From Aliiroseovarius sediminis (GTDB lineage: Bacteria > Pseudomonadota > Alphaproteobacteria > Rhodobacterales > Rhodobacteraceae), in contig NZ_JALBYP010000026.1 of the NCBI RefSeq assembly GCF_022678485.1, positions 284,874-348,873 of the forward strand: DNA of 64,000 nucleotides, given 5' to 3'. Below the pieces are notes generated by a model. The model made no database searches. It worked only from the letters and a program-made list of their open reading frames with translations, and was not told the DNA's origin. Position 1 is the first letter of the stretch, and every line of letters starts with the position of its first letter. Positions 43,676 to 52,871 of this stretch are shown here, piece by piece. Made by a program: the position numbers and the translations under genes.

Positions 43676-45027
43676 CGACGTGACGGAGCCTTCTTCGAAC
43701 GTTTCTTGCCGCGAAGCTGCGACTTCTCAATCAGACCTTCATACTGGTGCGCCAGCAGATGCGACTGAACTTGTTGAATCGTATCCATCGTCACCGATAC
43801 GACAATCAGCACCGACGTGCCGCCAAAATAGAACGGGATGGCGAATTGGCTGCGCAGGATCTCGGGCAGCAGACAGACGGCTGCCAGATAGCCCGACCCA
43901 AGCACCAGTAGACGGGTGACGACGTAGTCCAAATATTCCTCGGTCTTCTTGCCGGGGCGGATGCCGGGGATGAAGCCGTTCTGGTTCTTCAGATTTTCGG
44001 CCACCTCATCCGTCTTGAACGCAACTTCCTTAGTATAGAAGAAGGTGAAAAAGACGATCATGGACGTGAAGAACAGCAGGTATAGCGGCTGTCCAGGTCC
44101 GAAATAGGCCAGCACCAGCGACATGACTGGCCCCGCCTGTCCAGATGAAAAGGTCGAAATCGTCGTCGGCAGCAGCAGAAGCGCCGAAGCGAAGATTGCC
44201 GGAATAACGCCCGCCGGGTTCACCTTGATCGGCAGATGCGACGATCCGCCATCATAGACCTTCATGCCGACCTGACGGCGGGGATACTGGATATGCACCT
44301 TGCGCAGCGCACGTTCCATGAACACGACGAAGCCAATCACGGCGACGATCATGACCAGCACGCCGATAATCACCGCAGGGCTGATCGCCCCCGACTGGCC
44401 TGAGGCAAGGAACTGGCCAAGGGCCGCCGGGATTTCGGCGACAATGCCCACAAAGATGATCAGGGAAATACCGTTGCCGATCCCGCGCGCCGTGATCTGT
44501 TCGCCCAGCCACATCAGGAACATCGTACCGCCCACAAGGGTGATCACACAGGCCGCGATGAAGAAGCCACCGGGATTGGTGACCAGATCACCGGCTTGCA
44601 GACTGTTCGCCAGTGCAAACGCCTGACCCGTGGCAAGCAGAACGGTGCCATAGCGGGTGTATTGGTTGATTTTCTTGCGGCCTTGCTCGCCTTCTTTCTT
44701 AAGCTGCTTCAGGGGTTCCCACATCGACGACAGAAGCTGCACGATGATCGACGCCGAAATGTAAGGCATGATCCCAAGGGCAAACACGCCCATCCGGCTT
44801 AGCGCGCCACCGGTGAACATGCCAAGCACGCCAGCAATGCCGGATTGCGCTTGCTCCATGAAATCGCGCAGCGCGGCGCCATCAATCCCCGGAATGGGGA
44901 TATAGGTGCCAAGGCGATAAATGATCAGAAGCCCGATCGTGAAAAGAATCCGCTGCCTGAGCTCGGATGCCTTGCCAAAGGCGCTCCAGCTCATGTTTGC
45001 GGCCATTTGTTCTGCTGCAGATGCCAT
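43672..45027 (-). CDS. secY: Preprotein translocase subunit SecY
   Basis: A 451-residue channel subunit of the Sec translocon with ten transmembrane helices. Signatures are [20 protein letters not shown] in helix 1, the plug region, the cytoplasmic loop with the [12 protein letters not shown] arginines (about 270), and the C-terminal [15 protein letters not shown] loop. GAGGGGG precedes the ATG at 45027; a further in-frame codon at 45045 is less likely. Follows rplO by 106 bp and overlaps adk. Confidence 0.97.
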   Translation of the reverse strand: MASAAEQMAANMSWSAFGKASELRQRILFTIGLLIIYRLGTYIPIPGIDGAALRDFMEQAQSGIAGVLGMFTGGALSRMGVFALGIMPYISASIIVQLLSSMWEPLKQLKKEGEQGRKKINQYTRYGTVLLATGQAFALANSLQAGDLVTNPGGFFIAACVITLVGGTMFLMWLGEQITARGIGNGISLIIFVGIVAEIPAALGQFLASGQSGAISPAVIIGVLVMIVAVIGFVVFMERALRKVHIQYPRRQVGMKVYDGGSSHLPIKVNPAGVIPAIFASALLLLPTTISTFSSGQAGPVMSLVLAYFGPGQPLYLLFFTSMIVFFTFFYTKEVAFKTDEVAENLKNQNGFIPGIRPGKKTEEYLDYVVTRLLVLGSGYLAAVCLLPEILRSQFAIPFYFGGTSVLIVVSVTMDTIQQVQSHLLAHQYEGLIEKSQLRGKKRSKKAPSRR

Positions 45028-45133
45028 AAGGCCCCCTCGATCCATGTAAAACGCCGCCGGGCCGTTCCCGGCTCTGGCGGCGCTTGAAAACGTAGCAAGA
45101 TATGTAAGGGGCTGCGGCGCCCCTCACAAGGTC

Positions 45134-45604
45134 TTATTCAGCCGCAGCCGGCGCCGCGACGGTCAGTTTGCCGCCAGCTTTTTCAACGGCCTCGACCGCC
45201 GATTTCGACGCGCCGGTCACGGTGATGGTCGCCTTGGCGGTCAAGTCGCCCTTGGCCAGCACGCGAATGCCGTCCAGCTTGCGGCGCACAAGACCCGATT
45301 CCACCAGCGTATCTTCGGTGATGTCTTTGGCGTCGAGCTTTTTCTCGTCGATGAATTTCTGGATCAAACCCAAGTTGATCACAGCGAATTTCTTGCGATT
45401 CGGCTTGTTGAATCCACGCTTGGGCAGACGTTGATAGATGGGCATTTGCCCGCCTTCGAAACCCTTGATGGCAACGCCCGAACGCGATTTCTGACCTTTG
45501 ATACCACGACCACCGGTCTTGCCCATGCCCGAACCAGGGCCACGGCCCACGCGTTTACGGGATTTGCTTGCGCCGGGATTGTCGCGCAGTTCATTCAATT
45601 TCAT
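45134..45604 (-). CDS. rplO: 50S ribosomal protein L15
   Basis: A 156-residue large-subunit assembly protein. [20 protein letters not shown] and the Gly/Arg-rich [18 protein letters not shown] are diagnostic. In most bacteria rplO follows rpmD directly; here about 850 bp with two small frames lie between, and rplO has its own promoter (45702-45730) and a leader hairpin. Confidence 0.97.
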   Translation of the reverse strand: MKLNELRDNPGASKSRKRVGRGPGSGMGKTGGRGIKGQKSRSGVAIKGFEGGQMPIYQRLPKRGFNKPNRKKFAVINLGLIQKFIDEKKLDAKDITEDTLVESGLVRRKLDGIRVLAKGDLTAKATITVTGASKSAVEAVEKAGGKLTVAAPAAAE

Positions 45605-45678
45605 GTCGCTTCTCCTTTTGCCGGAACTGACCCATGAAGCGGAAGGGGCCAAACACGGCTTTTCTTGGTTTTGATTCT

Positions 45679-45695
45679 GTGGCGTAGGACGCCAC
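45679..45695 (-). promoter_or_regulatory. 5'-terminal hairpin of the rplO leader
   Basis: Perfect 7-bp stem GTGGCGT / ACGCCAC with a 3-base loop. Its first base falls on the transcription start predicted from the 45702-45730 promoter, so the mRNA would begin with this hairpin. Confidence 0.5.
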
Positions 45696-45701
45696 CGGGG
45701 G

Positions 45702-45730
45702 CGTATAGCCCCAAGATGTCCGCCACGCAA
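45702..45730 (-). promoter_or_regulatory. rplO-secY-adk promoter
   Basis: On the minus strand TTGCGT (45730-45725), 17-bp spacer, TATACG (45707-45702), then a CCCCCGG discriminator. It lies about 100 bp before rplO and after the rpmD terminator, so it restores transcription of the downstream spc genes. Confidence 0.65.
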
Positions 45731-45764
45731 GCCTTGCATCGGTCACGATGCGCTGACCCCGGGA

Positions 45765-45908
45765 TTACTTGTTGCAGTCGCGCAGATACTCGGTCCAGGT
45801 CGGAACAAAGTCGGATGTCAGAAAACGATGGGCGGCAGTCTGGGCGGCGGTGACCACCCCCGGAAGGGCGTTTGCCAGCAGGGCGACGGGGGTTACGAGG
45901 GCGTTCAT
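45765..45908 (-). CDS. Putative 47-residue small protein
   Basis: An open frame beginning MNALVTPVALLANALPG, hydrophobic for its first 25 residues and ending in a polar DFVPTWTEYLRDCNK. AGGA lies 12 bases before the ATG at 45908. It lies between the amber-interrupted small gene and the rplO promoter. I do not recognise a family; it could be a small membrane protein or a chance frame. Confidence 0.4.
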   Translation of the reverse strand: MNALVTPVALLANALPGVVTAAQTAAHRFLTSDFVPTWTEYLRDCNK

Positions 45909-46032
45909 CTTGGTGGTCCTAAACAGGGGGTGAGTTGTTAGCGCCCTGATAGGAGCGGTTCGTCTTGGCGACCACCGACGATTGAGAAAGGCCGGGATGC
46001 AGGGGTTCCATGGCGCGACCAACCACTAACCG

Positions 46033-46266
46033 CTACTGGGTATGAACAACCTTCTTCACACTATTTACACACTCTTCGTTGCGACGTTCCAGTTCCGCAT
46101 AGATGGCTCTTTGCTAAATTGGAGTTGAGATGTATTCACCACTATCCAGAATGCGGCAAAGATACCCAATGGGCATATCTTGTGTGGTTTCGGGGCTGAC
46201 CCGCCCCGCGCAAGCGGCGGTGATTATGCTGGAGATCGAAATAATGACGACTGCGCCAAACTTCAT
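46033..46266 (-). pseudogene. Small lipoprotein-like gene interrupted by an in-frame amber codon
   Basis: The ATG at 46266 (AAGGA nine bases upstream) opens a 50-residue frame: signal MKFGAVVIISISSIITAAC with a lipobox-like TAAC, then MPIGYLCRILDSGEYISTPI, then TAG at 46116-46114. Translation in the same frame continues QRAIYAELERRNEECVNSVK and on to a second TAG at 46035-46033, giving 76 residues plus the amber position. The post-amber segment is helical, charged and protein-like, and the L-C-R ... A-E-L-E-R-R-x-x-x-C layout recalls small conserved lipoproteins, so I read it as one gene broken by a nonsense codon or read through. A weak promoter, TTGATG-17-TTAACG, lies at 46339-46311. Confidence 0.5.
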
Positions 46267-46392
46267 TCCGGGAATCCTTCGGGTTTAATCGTCGGACTTT
46301 TCGGACTTAGCGTTAAGAACTGAAGCACCCTGCCATCAACCTTTGGGTGACATACTCACCACTCACCTGCCTCGGAACTGATCTCCAAACAG

Positions 46393-46422
46393 AAAACACC
46401 CCGGCCATTCCTGACCGGGGTG
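46393..46422 (-). terminator. Terminator after rpmD
   Basis: On the minus strand CACCCCGG (46422-46415) pairs with CCGGGGTG (46404-46397) across a 10-base loop, followed by TTTTCTGTTT. It lies 34 bases after the rpmD stop and ends the middle ribosomal block. Confidence 0.85.
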
Positions 46423-46455
46423 CTTCAACTCTTCAAGACTTGGACCAAGCTGAAG

Positions 46456-46644
46456 TCAGCCCTTCTCTTCCACAATCTCAACCATGTGCGAGATTTTCGA
46501 GATCATGCCGCGTACGGCGGGCGTGTCTTCGAGTTCGCGGGTTTTGTGCATCTTGTTCAGGCCCAGACCGATCAGCGTTTGGCGCTGTTTGGCGGGGCGA
46601 CGGATCGGAGAGCCGATCTGTTTGACGACGATGGTTTTAGCCAT
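46456..46644 (-). CDS. rpmD: 50S ribosomal protein L30
   Basis: A 62-residue large-subunit protein, [20 protein letters not shown] followed by [18 protein letters not shown], both diagnostic. Follows rpsE by 12 bp. It is the last gene of its transcript because a terminator follows at 46422-46393, unlike the usual direct continuation into rplO. Confidence 0.97.
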   Translation of the reverse strand: MAKTIVVKQIGSPIRRPAKQRQTLIGLGLNKMHKTRELEDTPAVRGMISKISHMVEIVEEKG

Positions 46645-46656
46645 GGATCGGGCTCC

Positions 46657-47226
46657 TTACGCGTCTGCGGCTTCGGCGGCTGCCGGAGCGTCAGGTTTGG
46701 CGCCCAGAATATCGGCGACTTTCTTGCCGCGACGTTGGGCAATCATACGTGGGCTGGACTCTTTGGTCAGACCGTCGATGGTGGCGCGGATCATGTTGTA
46801 AGGGTTCTGCGAGCCCAGCGACTTCGACACGACGTCTTTGACGCCCAACATTTCGAATACAGCACGCATCGGACCACCGGCAATGATACCAGTCCCTTCC
46901 GGGGCGGTGCGCATGGTCACTTTGCCAGCGCCATGACGACCTTCGATGTCGTGGTGCAGAGTGCGGCCTTCGCGCAGCGGCACGCGGATCATTTGGCGCT
47001 TGGCTTGCTCGGTTGCTTTACGAATGGCCTCGGGGACCTCTTTCGCTTTACCTTTGCCAAAGCCAACCCGGCCTTTCTGGTCGCCAACAACGACAAGAGC
47101 TGCAAAGCCAAAGCGCTTACCACCCTTCACGGTTTTCGACACGCGGTTGATCGCAACCAGGCGATCTGCAAATTCCGGAGCTTCGTCACGATCGCGGCGA
47201 CCCCGGCGGTTATCACGTTCTGCCAT
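46657..47226 (-). CDS. rpsE: 30S ribosomal protein S5
   Basis: A 189-residue small-subunit protein. Double-stranded RNA-binding part [22 protein letters not shown] and the fold-2 [24 protein letters not shown] are typical; the short Ala-rich tail is lineage-specific. The 117-bp gap to rplR contains a 7-bp GC hairpin (AAGGGCG/CGCCCTT) without a U-run. Confidence 0.97.
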   Translation of the reverse strand: MAERDNRRGRRDRDEAPEFADRLVAINRVSKTVKGGKRFGFAALVVVGDQKGRVGFGKGKAKEVPEAIRKATEQAKRQMIRVPLREGRTLHHDIEGRHGAGKVTMRTAPEGTGIIAGGPMRAVFEMLGVKDVVSKSLGSQNPYNMIRATIDGLTKESSPRMIAQRRGKKVADILGAKPDAPAAAEAADA

Positions 47227-47343
47227 CAGAACATCCTTTCATGGTGGCGCGCTTGATGGGCGCCGTTCAACTCGATCCCAGTGGGCAGACTGCCCCCGGA
47301 TCATCGGAAGGGCGCCGAAACATCCGACGCCCTTCTCAGGGTC

Positions 47344-47703
47344 TTAAAACTTCAGCCCGCCTTCACGCGCAGCGTCGGCCAGAGCCTTCACCTTGCCGTG
47401 AAACAGGAAGCCGCCGCGGTCGAAATAGCATTCTTCGACGCCGGCTTTCTTGGCACGTTCCGCGATCGCGACACCCACTTTGGTGGCTGCGTCGATGTTG
47501 TTTTTGCCAACCACGCCCAGATCCTTCTCGAGGGAAGAAGCCGAAGCCAGGGTGACGCCATTCACATCGTCGATCAGCTGTGCGCTGATGTTCTTGTTCG
47601 AGCGATGCACCGAAAGGCGCATCTTGCCTACGTTGTGCTTGCGCAGGCTGTTCCGGACGCGCAGGCGGCGCTTGAGGAACAGGGTCCGTTTGCTGTTTGC
47701 CAT
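47344..47703 (-). CDS. rplR: 50S ribosomal protein L18
   Basis: A 119-residue 5S rRNA-binding protein. [37 protein letters not shown] and the end [20 protein letters not shown] are diagnostic. It lies 11 bp after rplF in normal spc order. Confidence 0.97.
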   Translation of the reverse strand: MANSKRTLFLKRRLRVRNSLRKHNVGKMRLSVHRSNKNISAQLIDDVNGVTLASASSLEKDLGVVGKNNIDAATKVGVAIAERAKKAGVEECYFDRGGFLFHGKVKALADAAREGGLKF

Positions 47704-47714
47704 CTGTCTGGTCC

Positions 47715-48248
47715 TTACTTCTTCTTACCTTCCTTGCGGAAGATATACTCGTCTTTGTATTTGATGCCTTTGCCTTTATAAGGCTCGGGTTTGCGCCATG
47801 CGCGGATGTTGGCCGCGACCTGACCGACGAGTTGTGGATCAACGCCCTCAACAACGATTTGGGTCTGCTTGGGCGCAGTCACGGTCACACCCTCGGGTGG
47901 GACAAAGTCCACATCGTGCGACAGGCCAAGGTTCAGCTTCAGAACGTTGCCCTGCATTTGGGCACGGTAACCAACACCGTTGATTTCCAGTTCTTTCTTG
48001 AAGCCATCAGAGACGCCGGTCACCAGATTCGCGATAACAGTGCGGCTCATGCCCCATTGCTGCCGCGCACGCTTGGACTTGCCACGCGGCTGAACGGTTA
48101 GCTGATTATCCGTGACATCAATGGTGACATCATCAGTTGCTTTGAAGCTCAGGGTGCCTTTCGGCCCCTTCACTTCGACGGTCTGACCGGACTGCGTAAC
48201 GGTTACGCCAGCAGGCAGCTCGACCGGTTTTTTACCAATACGAGACAT
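47715..48248 (-). CDS. rplF: 50S ribosomal protein L6
   Basis: A 177-residue large-subunit protein with two homologous halves; [17 protein letters not shown] and the end [20 protein letters not shown] are diagnostic. The ATG at 48248 has GGAGG upstream; the longer open frame overlaps rpsH and is not used. 10 bp after rpsH. Confidence 0.97.
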   Translation of the reverse strand: MSRIGKKPVELPAGVTVTQSGQTVEVKGPKGTLSFKATDDVTIDVTDNQLTVQPRGKSKRARQQWGMSRTVIANLVTGVSDGFKKELEINGVGYRAQMQGNVLKLNLGLSHDVDFVPPEGVTVTAPKQTQIVVEGVDPQLVGQVAANIRAWRKPEPYKGKGIKYKDEYIFRKEGKKK

Positions 48249-48258
48249 ACAGACCTCC

Positions 48259-48651
48259 TTAGAAGACGGTGCAAAGCACTTCGCCACCAACATTCTGGCT
48301 GCGAGCGTTTGCATCGGACATGACGCCTTTAGAGGTCGAGACAATCGAAACGCCAAGGCCCTGACGGACCTGTTCGATGTTCTTGACGCCCATATAGACG
48401 CGACGGCCAGGGGTCGAAACCCGTTGAAGTTCGCGGATAACCGGAACACCGTCAAAGTATTTCAGGCTGATTTCAAGAGTGGGGTGCCCACGCTCGTCAG
48501 TGCCGCTTTCGTAGCCGCGGATGTAGCCTTCGTCAGCCAACACATCCAGAACCCAAGCACGCAGCTTCGACGCGGGGGTCGAAACAACCGACTTACCGCG
48601 CATTTGCGCGTTGCGGATACGGGTGAGCATATCGCCGATAGGATCGTTCAT
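48259..48651 (-). CDS. rpsH: 30S ribosomal protein S8
   Basis: A 130-residue central-domain 16S rRNA binder. [20 protein letters not shown] and [20 protein letters not shown] are diagnostic. In E. coli S8 represses the spc operon; no matching target was identified here. 13 bp after rpsN. Confidence 0.97.
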   Translation of the reverse strand: MNDPIGDMLTRIRNAQMRGKSVVSTPASKLRAWVLDVLADEGYIRGYESGTDERGHPTLEISLKYFDGVPVIRELQRVSTPGRRVYMGVKNIEQVRQGLGVSIVSTSKGVMSDANARSQNVGGEVLCTVF

Positions 48652-48664
48652 ATTTATCTCTCCC

Positions 48665-48970
48665 TTACCAGCTTGATTTCACCAGGCCGGGGATTTGGCC
48701 ATTCGAGCCAAGATCCCGCAGCGCGATCCGCGATACTTTCAGCTTACGATAGTAAGCGTGCGGACGACCGGTCAGCTGGCACCGATTGTGCAGCCGGGTC
48801 GCCGAGCTGTTGCGCGGCAGTTCTGCAAGTTTCAGGCGCGCCTTGAAACGCTCTTCCATCGACTTGCTCTCGTCGTTTGCGATTTCTTTCAGCGCGGCAC
48901 GTTTGGCGGCGTATTTTTCCACCAGACGCTGACGCTTCTTCTCGCGTTCGATCATTGCTTTTTTAGCCAT
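48665..48970 (-). CDS. rpsN: 30S ribosomal protein S14
   Basis: A 101-residue S14 of the long, zinc-free type: [20 protein letters not shown] and the region around [15 protein letters not shown] lacks the C-x-x-C pairs of the short zinc form. 19 bp after rplE. Confidence 0.97.
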   Translation of the reverse strand: MAKKAMIEREKKRQRLVEKYAAKRAALKEIANDESKSMEERFKARLKLAELPRNSSATRLHNRCQLTGRPHAYYRKLKVSRIALRDLGSNGQIPGLVKSSW

Positions 48971-48989
48971 GTCTATTCCTTCCCGCGGA

Positions 48990-49553
48990 TCAGCTGTTAA
49001 AGGGCATGTTGAAGTGCTTCAGCATGCTCTTTGCTTCCGCGTCGGTTTTCGCGGTGGTGGCAATTACGATATCCATACCCCAGCTTTCATCGACTTTATC
49101 AAAGTCGATTTCCGGGAATACGATGTGCTCTTTCAAGCCCATGGCATAGTTGCCACGGCCATCGAAAGACGTGCCCGGAACGCCACGGAAGTCGCGGATA
49201 CGGGGCATCGCAATGGTGATCAGGCGGTCCAGGAATTCATACATCCGGTCACCGCGCAGGGTCACTTTCGCACCCAGCGGCATGTCCTCGCGGACACGGA
49301 AACCAGCAATGGATTTCTTGGCTTTCGTCGTCAAAGCCTGTTGGCCAGCGATGATCGTCAAGTCAGCAACCGCCGACTTGGCTTTTTTCGAATCCTTAAC
49401 GGCTTCGGCACCACAACCGATATTCAGAACGATCTTTTCCAGACGCGGGATCTGCATGTCGTTCTTGTAACCGAACTCCTCTTTCAGGGCGGCACGGATG
49501 CTGTCCTTGTAAGCGGCCTTCAGGCGGGGGGTGTAGTTAGCGGTATCCAGCAT
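48990..49553 (-). CDS. rplE: 50S ribosomal protein L5
   Basis: A 187-residue 5S rRNA and P-site contact protein. [18 protein letters not shown] and [24 protein letters not shown] are diagnostic. Its start shares one base with the rplX stop, so the two are translationally coupled. Confidence 0.97.
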   Translation of the reverse strand: MLDTANYTPRLKAAYKDSIRAALKEEFGYKNDMQIPRLEKIVLNIGCGAEAVKDSKKAKSAVADLTIIAGQQALTTKAKKSIAGFRVREDMPLGAKVTLRGDRMYEFLDRLITIAMPRIRDFRGVPGTSFDGRGNYAMGLKEHIVFPEIDFDKVDESWGMDIVIATTAKTDAEAKSMLKHFNMPFNS

Positions 49554-49858
49554 CAGACAGTCTCCCCTGTGGTTTTGGCGAAACGCACTTTCTTGCCGTC
49601 TTCCTCGCGGAAGCCGACGCGCGTTGCTTTGCCGTTTTTGTCCAGCAGCGCCAGATTCGACAGTTGGATCGGCATCGCTTGCGGGATGCGGCCACCTTGT
49701 GCGGTTTGGCTTTGACGCGTGTGGCGGATTGCGATGTTCACGCCATCAACGACAGCTTTGCCAGCTTTCGGGTCAACAGAGGAGATTTCACCCTGCTTGC
49801 CCTTGTCCTTGCCAGCCAGAACGACAACCTTGTCGCCTTTTCTCAACTTGGCAGCCAT
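49553..49858 (-). CDS. rplX: 50S ribosomal protein L24
   Basis: A 101-residue assembly-initiator protein with the KOW motif [20 protein letters not shown] and the later [16 protein letters not shown] region. One base after rplN and overlapping rplE by one base. Confidence 0.97.
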   Translation of the reverse strand: MAAKLRKGDKVVVLAGKDKGKQGEISSVDPKAGKAVVDGVNIAIRHTRQSQTAQGGRIPQAMPIQLSNLALLDKNGKATRVGFREEDGKKVRFAKTTGETV

Positions 49859-49859
49859 C

Positions 49860-50228
49860 TTACAGCACCTCCGGAGCCAGCGAGATGATCTTCATGAAGT
49901 TCTTCGCGCGAAGTTCGCGAACAACCGGGCCGAAGATACGGGTTCCCATAGGCTCGTTGTTGTTGTTCAGAATAACGGCCGCATTGCGGTCGAAGCGGAT
50001 GGCGGTGCCGTCTTCACGACGGACCTCTTTTGCGGTGCGAACGACGACAGCCTTGCGGACGTCCCCTTTCTTTACGCGACCGCGTGGGATGGCTTCCTTG
50101 ACCGAGACGACAATGATGTCGCCAACGGATGCGTACTTACGCTTGGAACCACCCAGAACCTTGATGCACTGAACACGGCGCGCGCCGCTGTTGTCAGCAA
50201 CATCCAGATTTGTTTGCATCTGGATCAT
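49860..50228 (-). CDS. rplN: 50S ribosomal protein L14
   Basis: A 122-residue large-subunit protein; [35 protein letters not shown] and the end [20 protein letters not shown] region are diagnostic. An 84-bp spacer to rpsQ holds a small CGACTT-AAC-AAGTCG hairpin. Confidence 0.97.
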   Translation of the reverse strand: MIQMQTNLDVADNSGARRVQCIKVLGGSKRKYASVGDIIVVSVKEAIPRGRVKKGDVRKAVVVRTAKEVRREDGTAIRFDRNAAVILNNNNEPMGTRIFGPVVRELRAKNFMKIISLAPEVL

Positions 50229-50312
50229 GTGGTTTCTCCCGACCTTCTGGGCGCCGATGCTTGGCGAAATCCCCAGGGTTTCGACTTGTTAAGTCGTCCG
50301 GGAAGGCTAGTC

Positions 50313-50543
50313 TTAGCCTTCCAGAACTTCCCAACGCTTGGTTTTCGACTTCGGCGCGCATTCGATGATGCGAACCTTGTCGCCAGCCTTAAAGGCATTC
50401 GTTTCATCGTGAGCCCGGTACTTCTTGGACTTACGAATGGTTTTTTTCAGAACCGGGTGGGTGAAACGGCGTTCAACCGACACGGTGACTGTTTGGGCGT
50501 TTGCGGCGCTTGTCACAGTGCCTGACAGGATACGTTTGGGCAT
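50313..50543 (-). CDS. rpsQ: 30S ribosomal protein S17
   Basis: A 76-residue small-subunit protein, [20 protein letters not shown] and [19 protein letters not shown] being diagnostic. 14 bp after rpmC. Confidence 0.97.
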   Translation of the reverse strand: MPKRILSGTVTSAANAQTVTVSVERRFTHPVLKKTIRKSKKYRAHDETNAFKAGDKVRIIECAPKSKTKRWEVLEG

Positions 50544-50557
50544 TCTCTAGGCTCCTC

Positions 50558-50758
50558 TTACTCAGCCGCAGCTTTGGCTTGTTCGTTCAGAACGGTTTTG
50601 ACGCGGGCCGCGTCGCGACGCACCTGACGCATACGGGAAGTATTCTCGAGGGCACCTGTGGCCTGCTGGAAACGCAGGTTGAAGGCCTCTTTTTTCAGCT
50701 CTGCCAGCTTTTCACGCAGCTGGTCAGGAGACTGATCACGCAGTTCCTTGGCGTTCAT
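50558..50758 (-). CDS. rpmC: 50S ribosomal protein L29
   Basis: A 66-residue protein at the tunnel exit; [20 protein letters not shown] and [15 protein letters not shown] are diagnostic. In nearly all bacteria rplP lies directly upstream; here about 2.8 kb of unrelated genes separate them, and rpmC has its own promoter at 50879-50907. Confidence 0.97.
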   Translation of the reverse strand: MNAKELRDQSPDQLREKLAELKKEAFNLRFQQATGALENTSRMRQVRRDAARVKTVLNEQAKAAAE

Positions 50759-50878
50759 TCGCCTTTTCCTTTCCTTGCACCAGAAGGCTCTGCCCTGTTT
50801 GCTGGCAGGTCACCCTATATCTGGTGGGTGAATGTCAAAACACACGAATCCCGTAACCGGGAATCCATGCGATGTGGC

Positions 50879-50907
50879 TCTATAGGGGGGATAGGGGGTG
50901 GGGGCAA
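50879..50907 (-). promoter_or_regulatory. rpmC promoter (restarts the spc block)
   Basis: On the minus strand TTGCCC (50907-50902), a spacer of 17 bp almost entirely C, then TATAGA (50884-50879), about 120 bp before rpmC. It lies 40 bp after the stop of the 50948-51436 gene. A downstream TTGACA at 50838-50833 lacks a correctly spaced -10. Confidence 0.65.
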
Positions 50908-50947
50908 GGGAAAGTTTGGAGAAACAGCCACTTGAAATCAGGCGAAG

Positions 50948-51436
50948 TTATTCAGGCCCATCCCCATAATAGGCTTGCATGGATGAAAGTAAGCTGTCCA
51001 CGCCATCTAGTAATTTTTGCCGGTCTGGTCGAACCACCTCAGGAAGTTCATCTAATACCTCATTAGCCACCTCACCGGAAAGCTGTGCGACCTCAGTCCC
51101 ATACTGGTTCACATCGCCTTCGGGGTTCTGCTCCAACCACTCTTTATAGTCGCCATATTCAAATGCTGCCGCTCCCGCTAAGCCAGCAAAGGGGATGATG
51201 GTCACTGCCCGCCGCAACCGGGCCTTCGCCTTCTCTTTCGCCCTTGCCCTGGCGACGGCGCGACGCTCGTTTGCTTCTGATTGAAGTTTGGTCGTAGCAA
51301 CGGCAGCAGTAACCGCTGTAGCGCGCCAAATCGGTTGGAATACAAAATTGACAACCCCAAGAACGGCATTTCCGAGCAAGCTAACCACAAACAGCGCTGC
51401 AATGTTTAAGCGTATGAATAAAACCAGCCCCTTCAT
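50948..51436 (-). CDS. Membrane-associated protein of unknown function
   Basis: A 162-residue protein. An N-terminal transmembrane helix (about 4-32, MKGLVLFIRLNIAALFVVSL) is followed by a basic, Ala/Arg/Lys-rich region (VARARAKEKAKARLRRAV), a second hydrophobic stretch IIPFAGLAGAAAFEYGDYKE, and an acidic C-terminal part with AQLSGEVANEVLDELPE. I recall similar proteins in marine alphaproteobacteria but know no function. The ATG at 51436 has no strong ribosome-binding site. It lies 67 bp after the bacterioferritin-like gene on the same strand and just before the rpmC promoter, inside the rplP|rpmC break. Confidence 0.7.
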   Translation of the reverse strand: MKGLVLFIRLNIAALFVVSLLGNAVLGVVNFVFQPIWRATAVTAAVATTKLQSEANERRAVARARAKEKAKARLRRAVTIIPFAGLAGAAAFEYGDYKEWLEQNPEGDVNQYGTEVAQLSGEVANEVLDELPEVVRPDRQKLLDGVDSLLSSMQAYYGDGPE

Positions 51437-51503
51437 GTCGAAATAGTTAATCCGATCATAGATTGAAGACCAGTGGCAAATATGCCCAACTTTGTGTGGG
51501 TTC

Positions 51504-51986
51504 TCACTCTTCCTCGGCACCGCCGCTGACAAATTTCGAGGCATAGCGTTGCTCACCAATGCGTTCGATCAAGCTTAGCTGAAGCTCCAACCATCCCCGG
51601 TGCCCGACTTCATCAATTGCGATCTCTTCGAACAGTGCTTTCGTCGCAAGATCATCCGCGTCATAGGCCGCCTTGGAAGCTTGTGTGTAAAATACGATCG
51701 CTTCTTTCTCGTCTTTCAGATCCGACTCGAACATCTCTTTCAGCGTCTTGGCCGTTTTCGGGGCCGCAGCAAAGGCAACCTCCGGCTCGCCGCCCAGTTC
51801 CAGAATACGCGTCATGAAGCGGCTGGAATGGCCCAGCTCTTCTTCAAACTCTCCACGCATCGTTTCGGCCAGCTTATTCAGCCCCCAATCATCCAGCACA
51901 TGAGCGTGCAACTGGTACTGATGCGCCGCCGTCATTTCCATCTGAAGGGCCGTGTTCAGGTGCTTACAAATTGTATCGTTAGACAT
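51504..51986 (-). CDS. Bacterioferritin-like ferritin
   Basis: A 160-residue four-helix iron-storage protein. The di-iron ferroxidase ligands can be matched: Glu17, Glu50 with His53 (FEEELGH), an acidic residue near 93, and Glu126 with His129 (IDEVGH). The haem-ligand methionine of bacterioferritin (E-M-K-H in E. coli) is replaced by Leu51 (E-L-G-H), so haem binding at the dimer interface is doubtful. AAGGA precedes the ATG. It lies in the ribosomal-operon break, divergent from the 2OG oxygenase gene. Confidence 0.85.
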   Translation of the reverse strand: MSNDTICKHLNTALQMEMTAAHQYQLHAHVLDDWGLNKLAETMRGEFEEELGHSSRFMTRILELGGEPEVAFAAAPKTAKTLKEMFESDLKDEKEAIVFYTQASKAAYDADDLATKALFEEIAIDEVGHRGWLELQLSLIERIGEQRYASKFVSGGAEEE

Positions 51987-52107
51987 GTGCTGATTCCTTC
52001 TTTGTCATTCAGTTTTAAGGTAACTATCGATCAAACGTCTTCAACCCGCGTGTTGATTTGTCGCATAAATGCTCGTCCTTCTTTCCCAAATATAATAAAA
52101 CGCCCTC

Positions 52108-52728
52108 ATGCCCAACATATCTTCCCTCTTCGTGACCCGCCTTTACCACGCTCATCTGTCGGAGTTTGACCCAAAGCTCAGCCAAGACGAGCTTTATGAC
52201 AGCTGCTATTCCATCGCCGAGGATGATGAGGCGGGGCAGGAGTGGTGCGAGAAGGAAGGCTATCCCGGCTACACCTCTTATGCGTCGCTCACCGACCTGC
52301 CGTGGCGGTTCCCGATCTTCAAGGATCTGGTGGACGCGCTGGACAAGCATGTCGCGGCCTTTGCCGAGGATCTGGAATTCAATCTGGATGATCGCAAGCT
52401 GGAGCTTGAGGATATATGGATCAACATCCTGCCGCCCGGCGGCTACCACTCGGCCCATATTCATCCGCATTCCGTGATCTCCGGCACTACCTATCTGGCC
52501 CTGCCCGAAGGCGCGGGTGCCCTGCGGTACGAAGACCCCCGCCACGCCATGATGATGGCCGCCCCACCCCGCCGCAAGAACGCGCGCGAAGAGCTGCAGA
52601 GCTTCATCACCAAACGCCCCGCCGAGGGCGACGTGCTGCTGTGGGAAAGCTGGCTGCGCCACGAGGTGATGCAAAACACAGGTGAAGAAGAACGGTTGTC
52701 GGTGAGTTTTAATTATAAGTGGGGGTGA
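52108..52728 (+). CDS. 2OG-Fe(II) oxygenase (TIGR02466-like)
   Basis: A 206-residue dioxygenase-fold protein. The double-stranded beta-helix carries GGYHSAHIHPHSVISGTTYL (about 111-130, with His117/His119 as probable iron ligands), the distal His in SWLRHEV, and the 2-oxoglutarate Arg in RLSVSFNYKWG at the end. The target is unknown. It faces opposite to the ribosomal genes and is divergent from the ferritin gene across 121 bp. Its place beside rplP prompts the idea of a ribosomal oxygenase, but that is speculation; the known L16 hydroxylase YcfD belongs to a different (JmjC) group. Confidence 0.82.
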   Translation: MPNISSLFVTRLYHAHLSEFDPKLSQDELYDSCYSIAEDDEAGQEWCEKEGYPGYTSYASLTDLPWRFPIFKDLVDALDKHVAAFAEDLEFNLDDRKLELEDIWINILPPGGYHSAHIHPHSVISGTTYLALPEGAGALRYEDPRHAMMMAAPPRRKNAREELQSFITKRPAEGDVLLWESWLRHEVMQNTGEEERLSVSFNYKWG

Positions 52729-52871
52729 TCATCTGACCGCGGCGTGTGTAGTTGCGTTTGAGAGCAATTGTGGTGATTGCGGGCTGTACCATGCGGCATC
52801 ACGCTAACTTTTTACCTGAACAACCGATCCCGAAAAGTCTATGAAATTGGTTGGAGACTAGGATTACCAAA

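Noticed and set aside
50833..50838. TTGACA as -35 of rpmC
   Set aside because: No -10 at 16-18 bp; the TTGCCC-17-TATAGA site just upstream is better.
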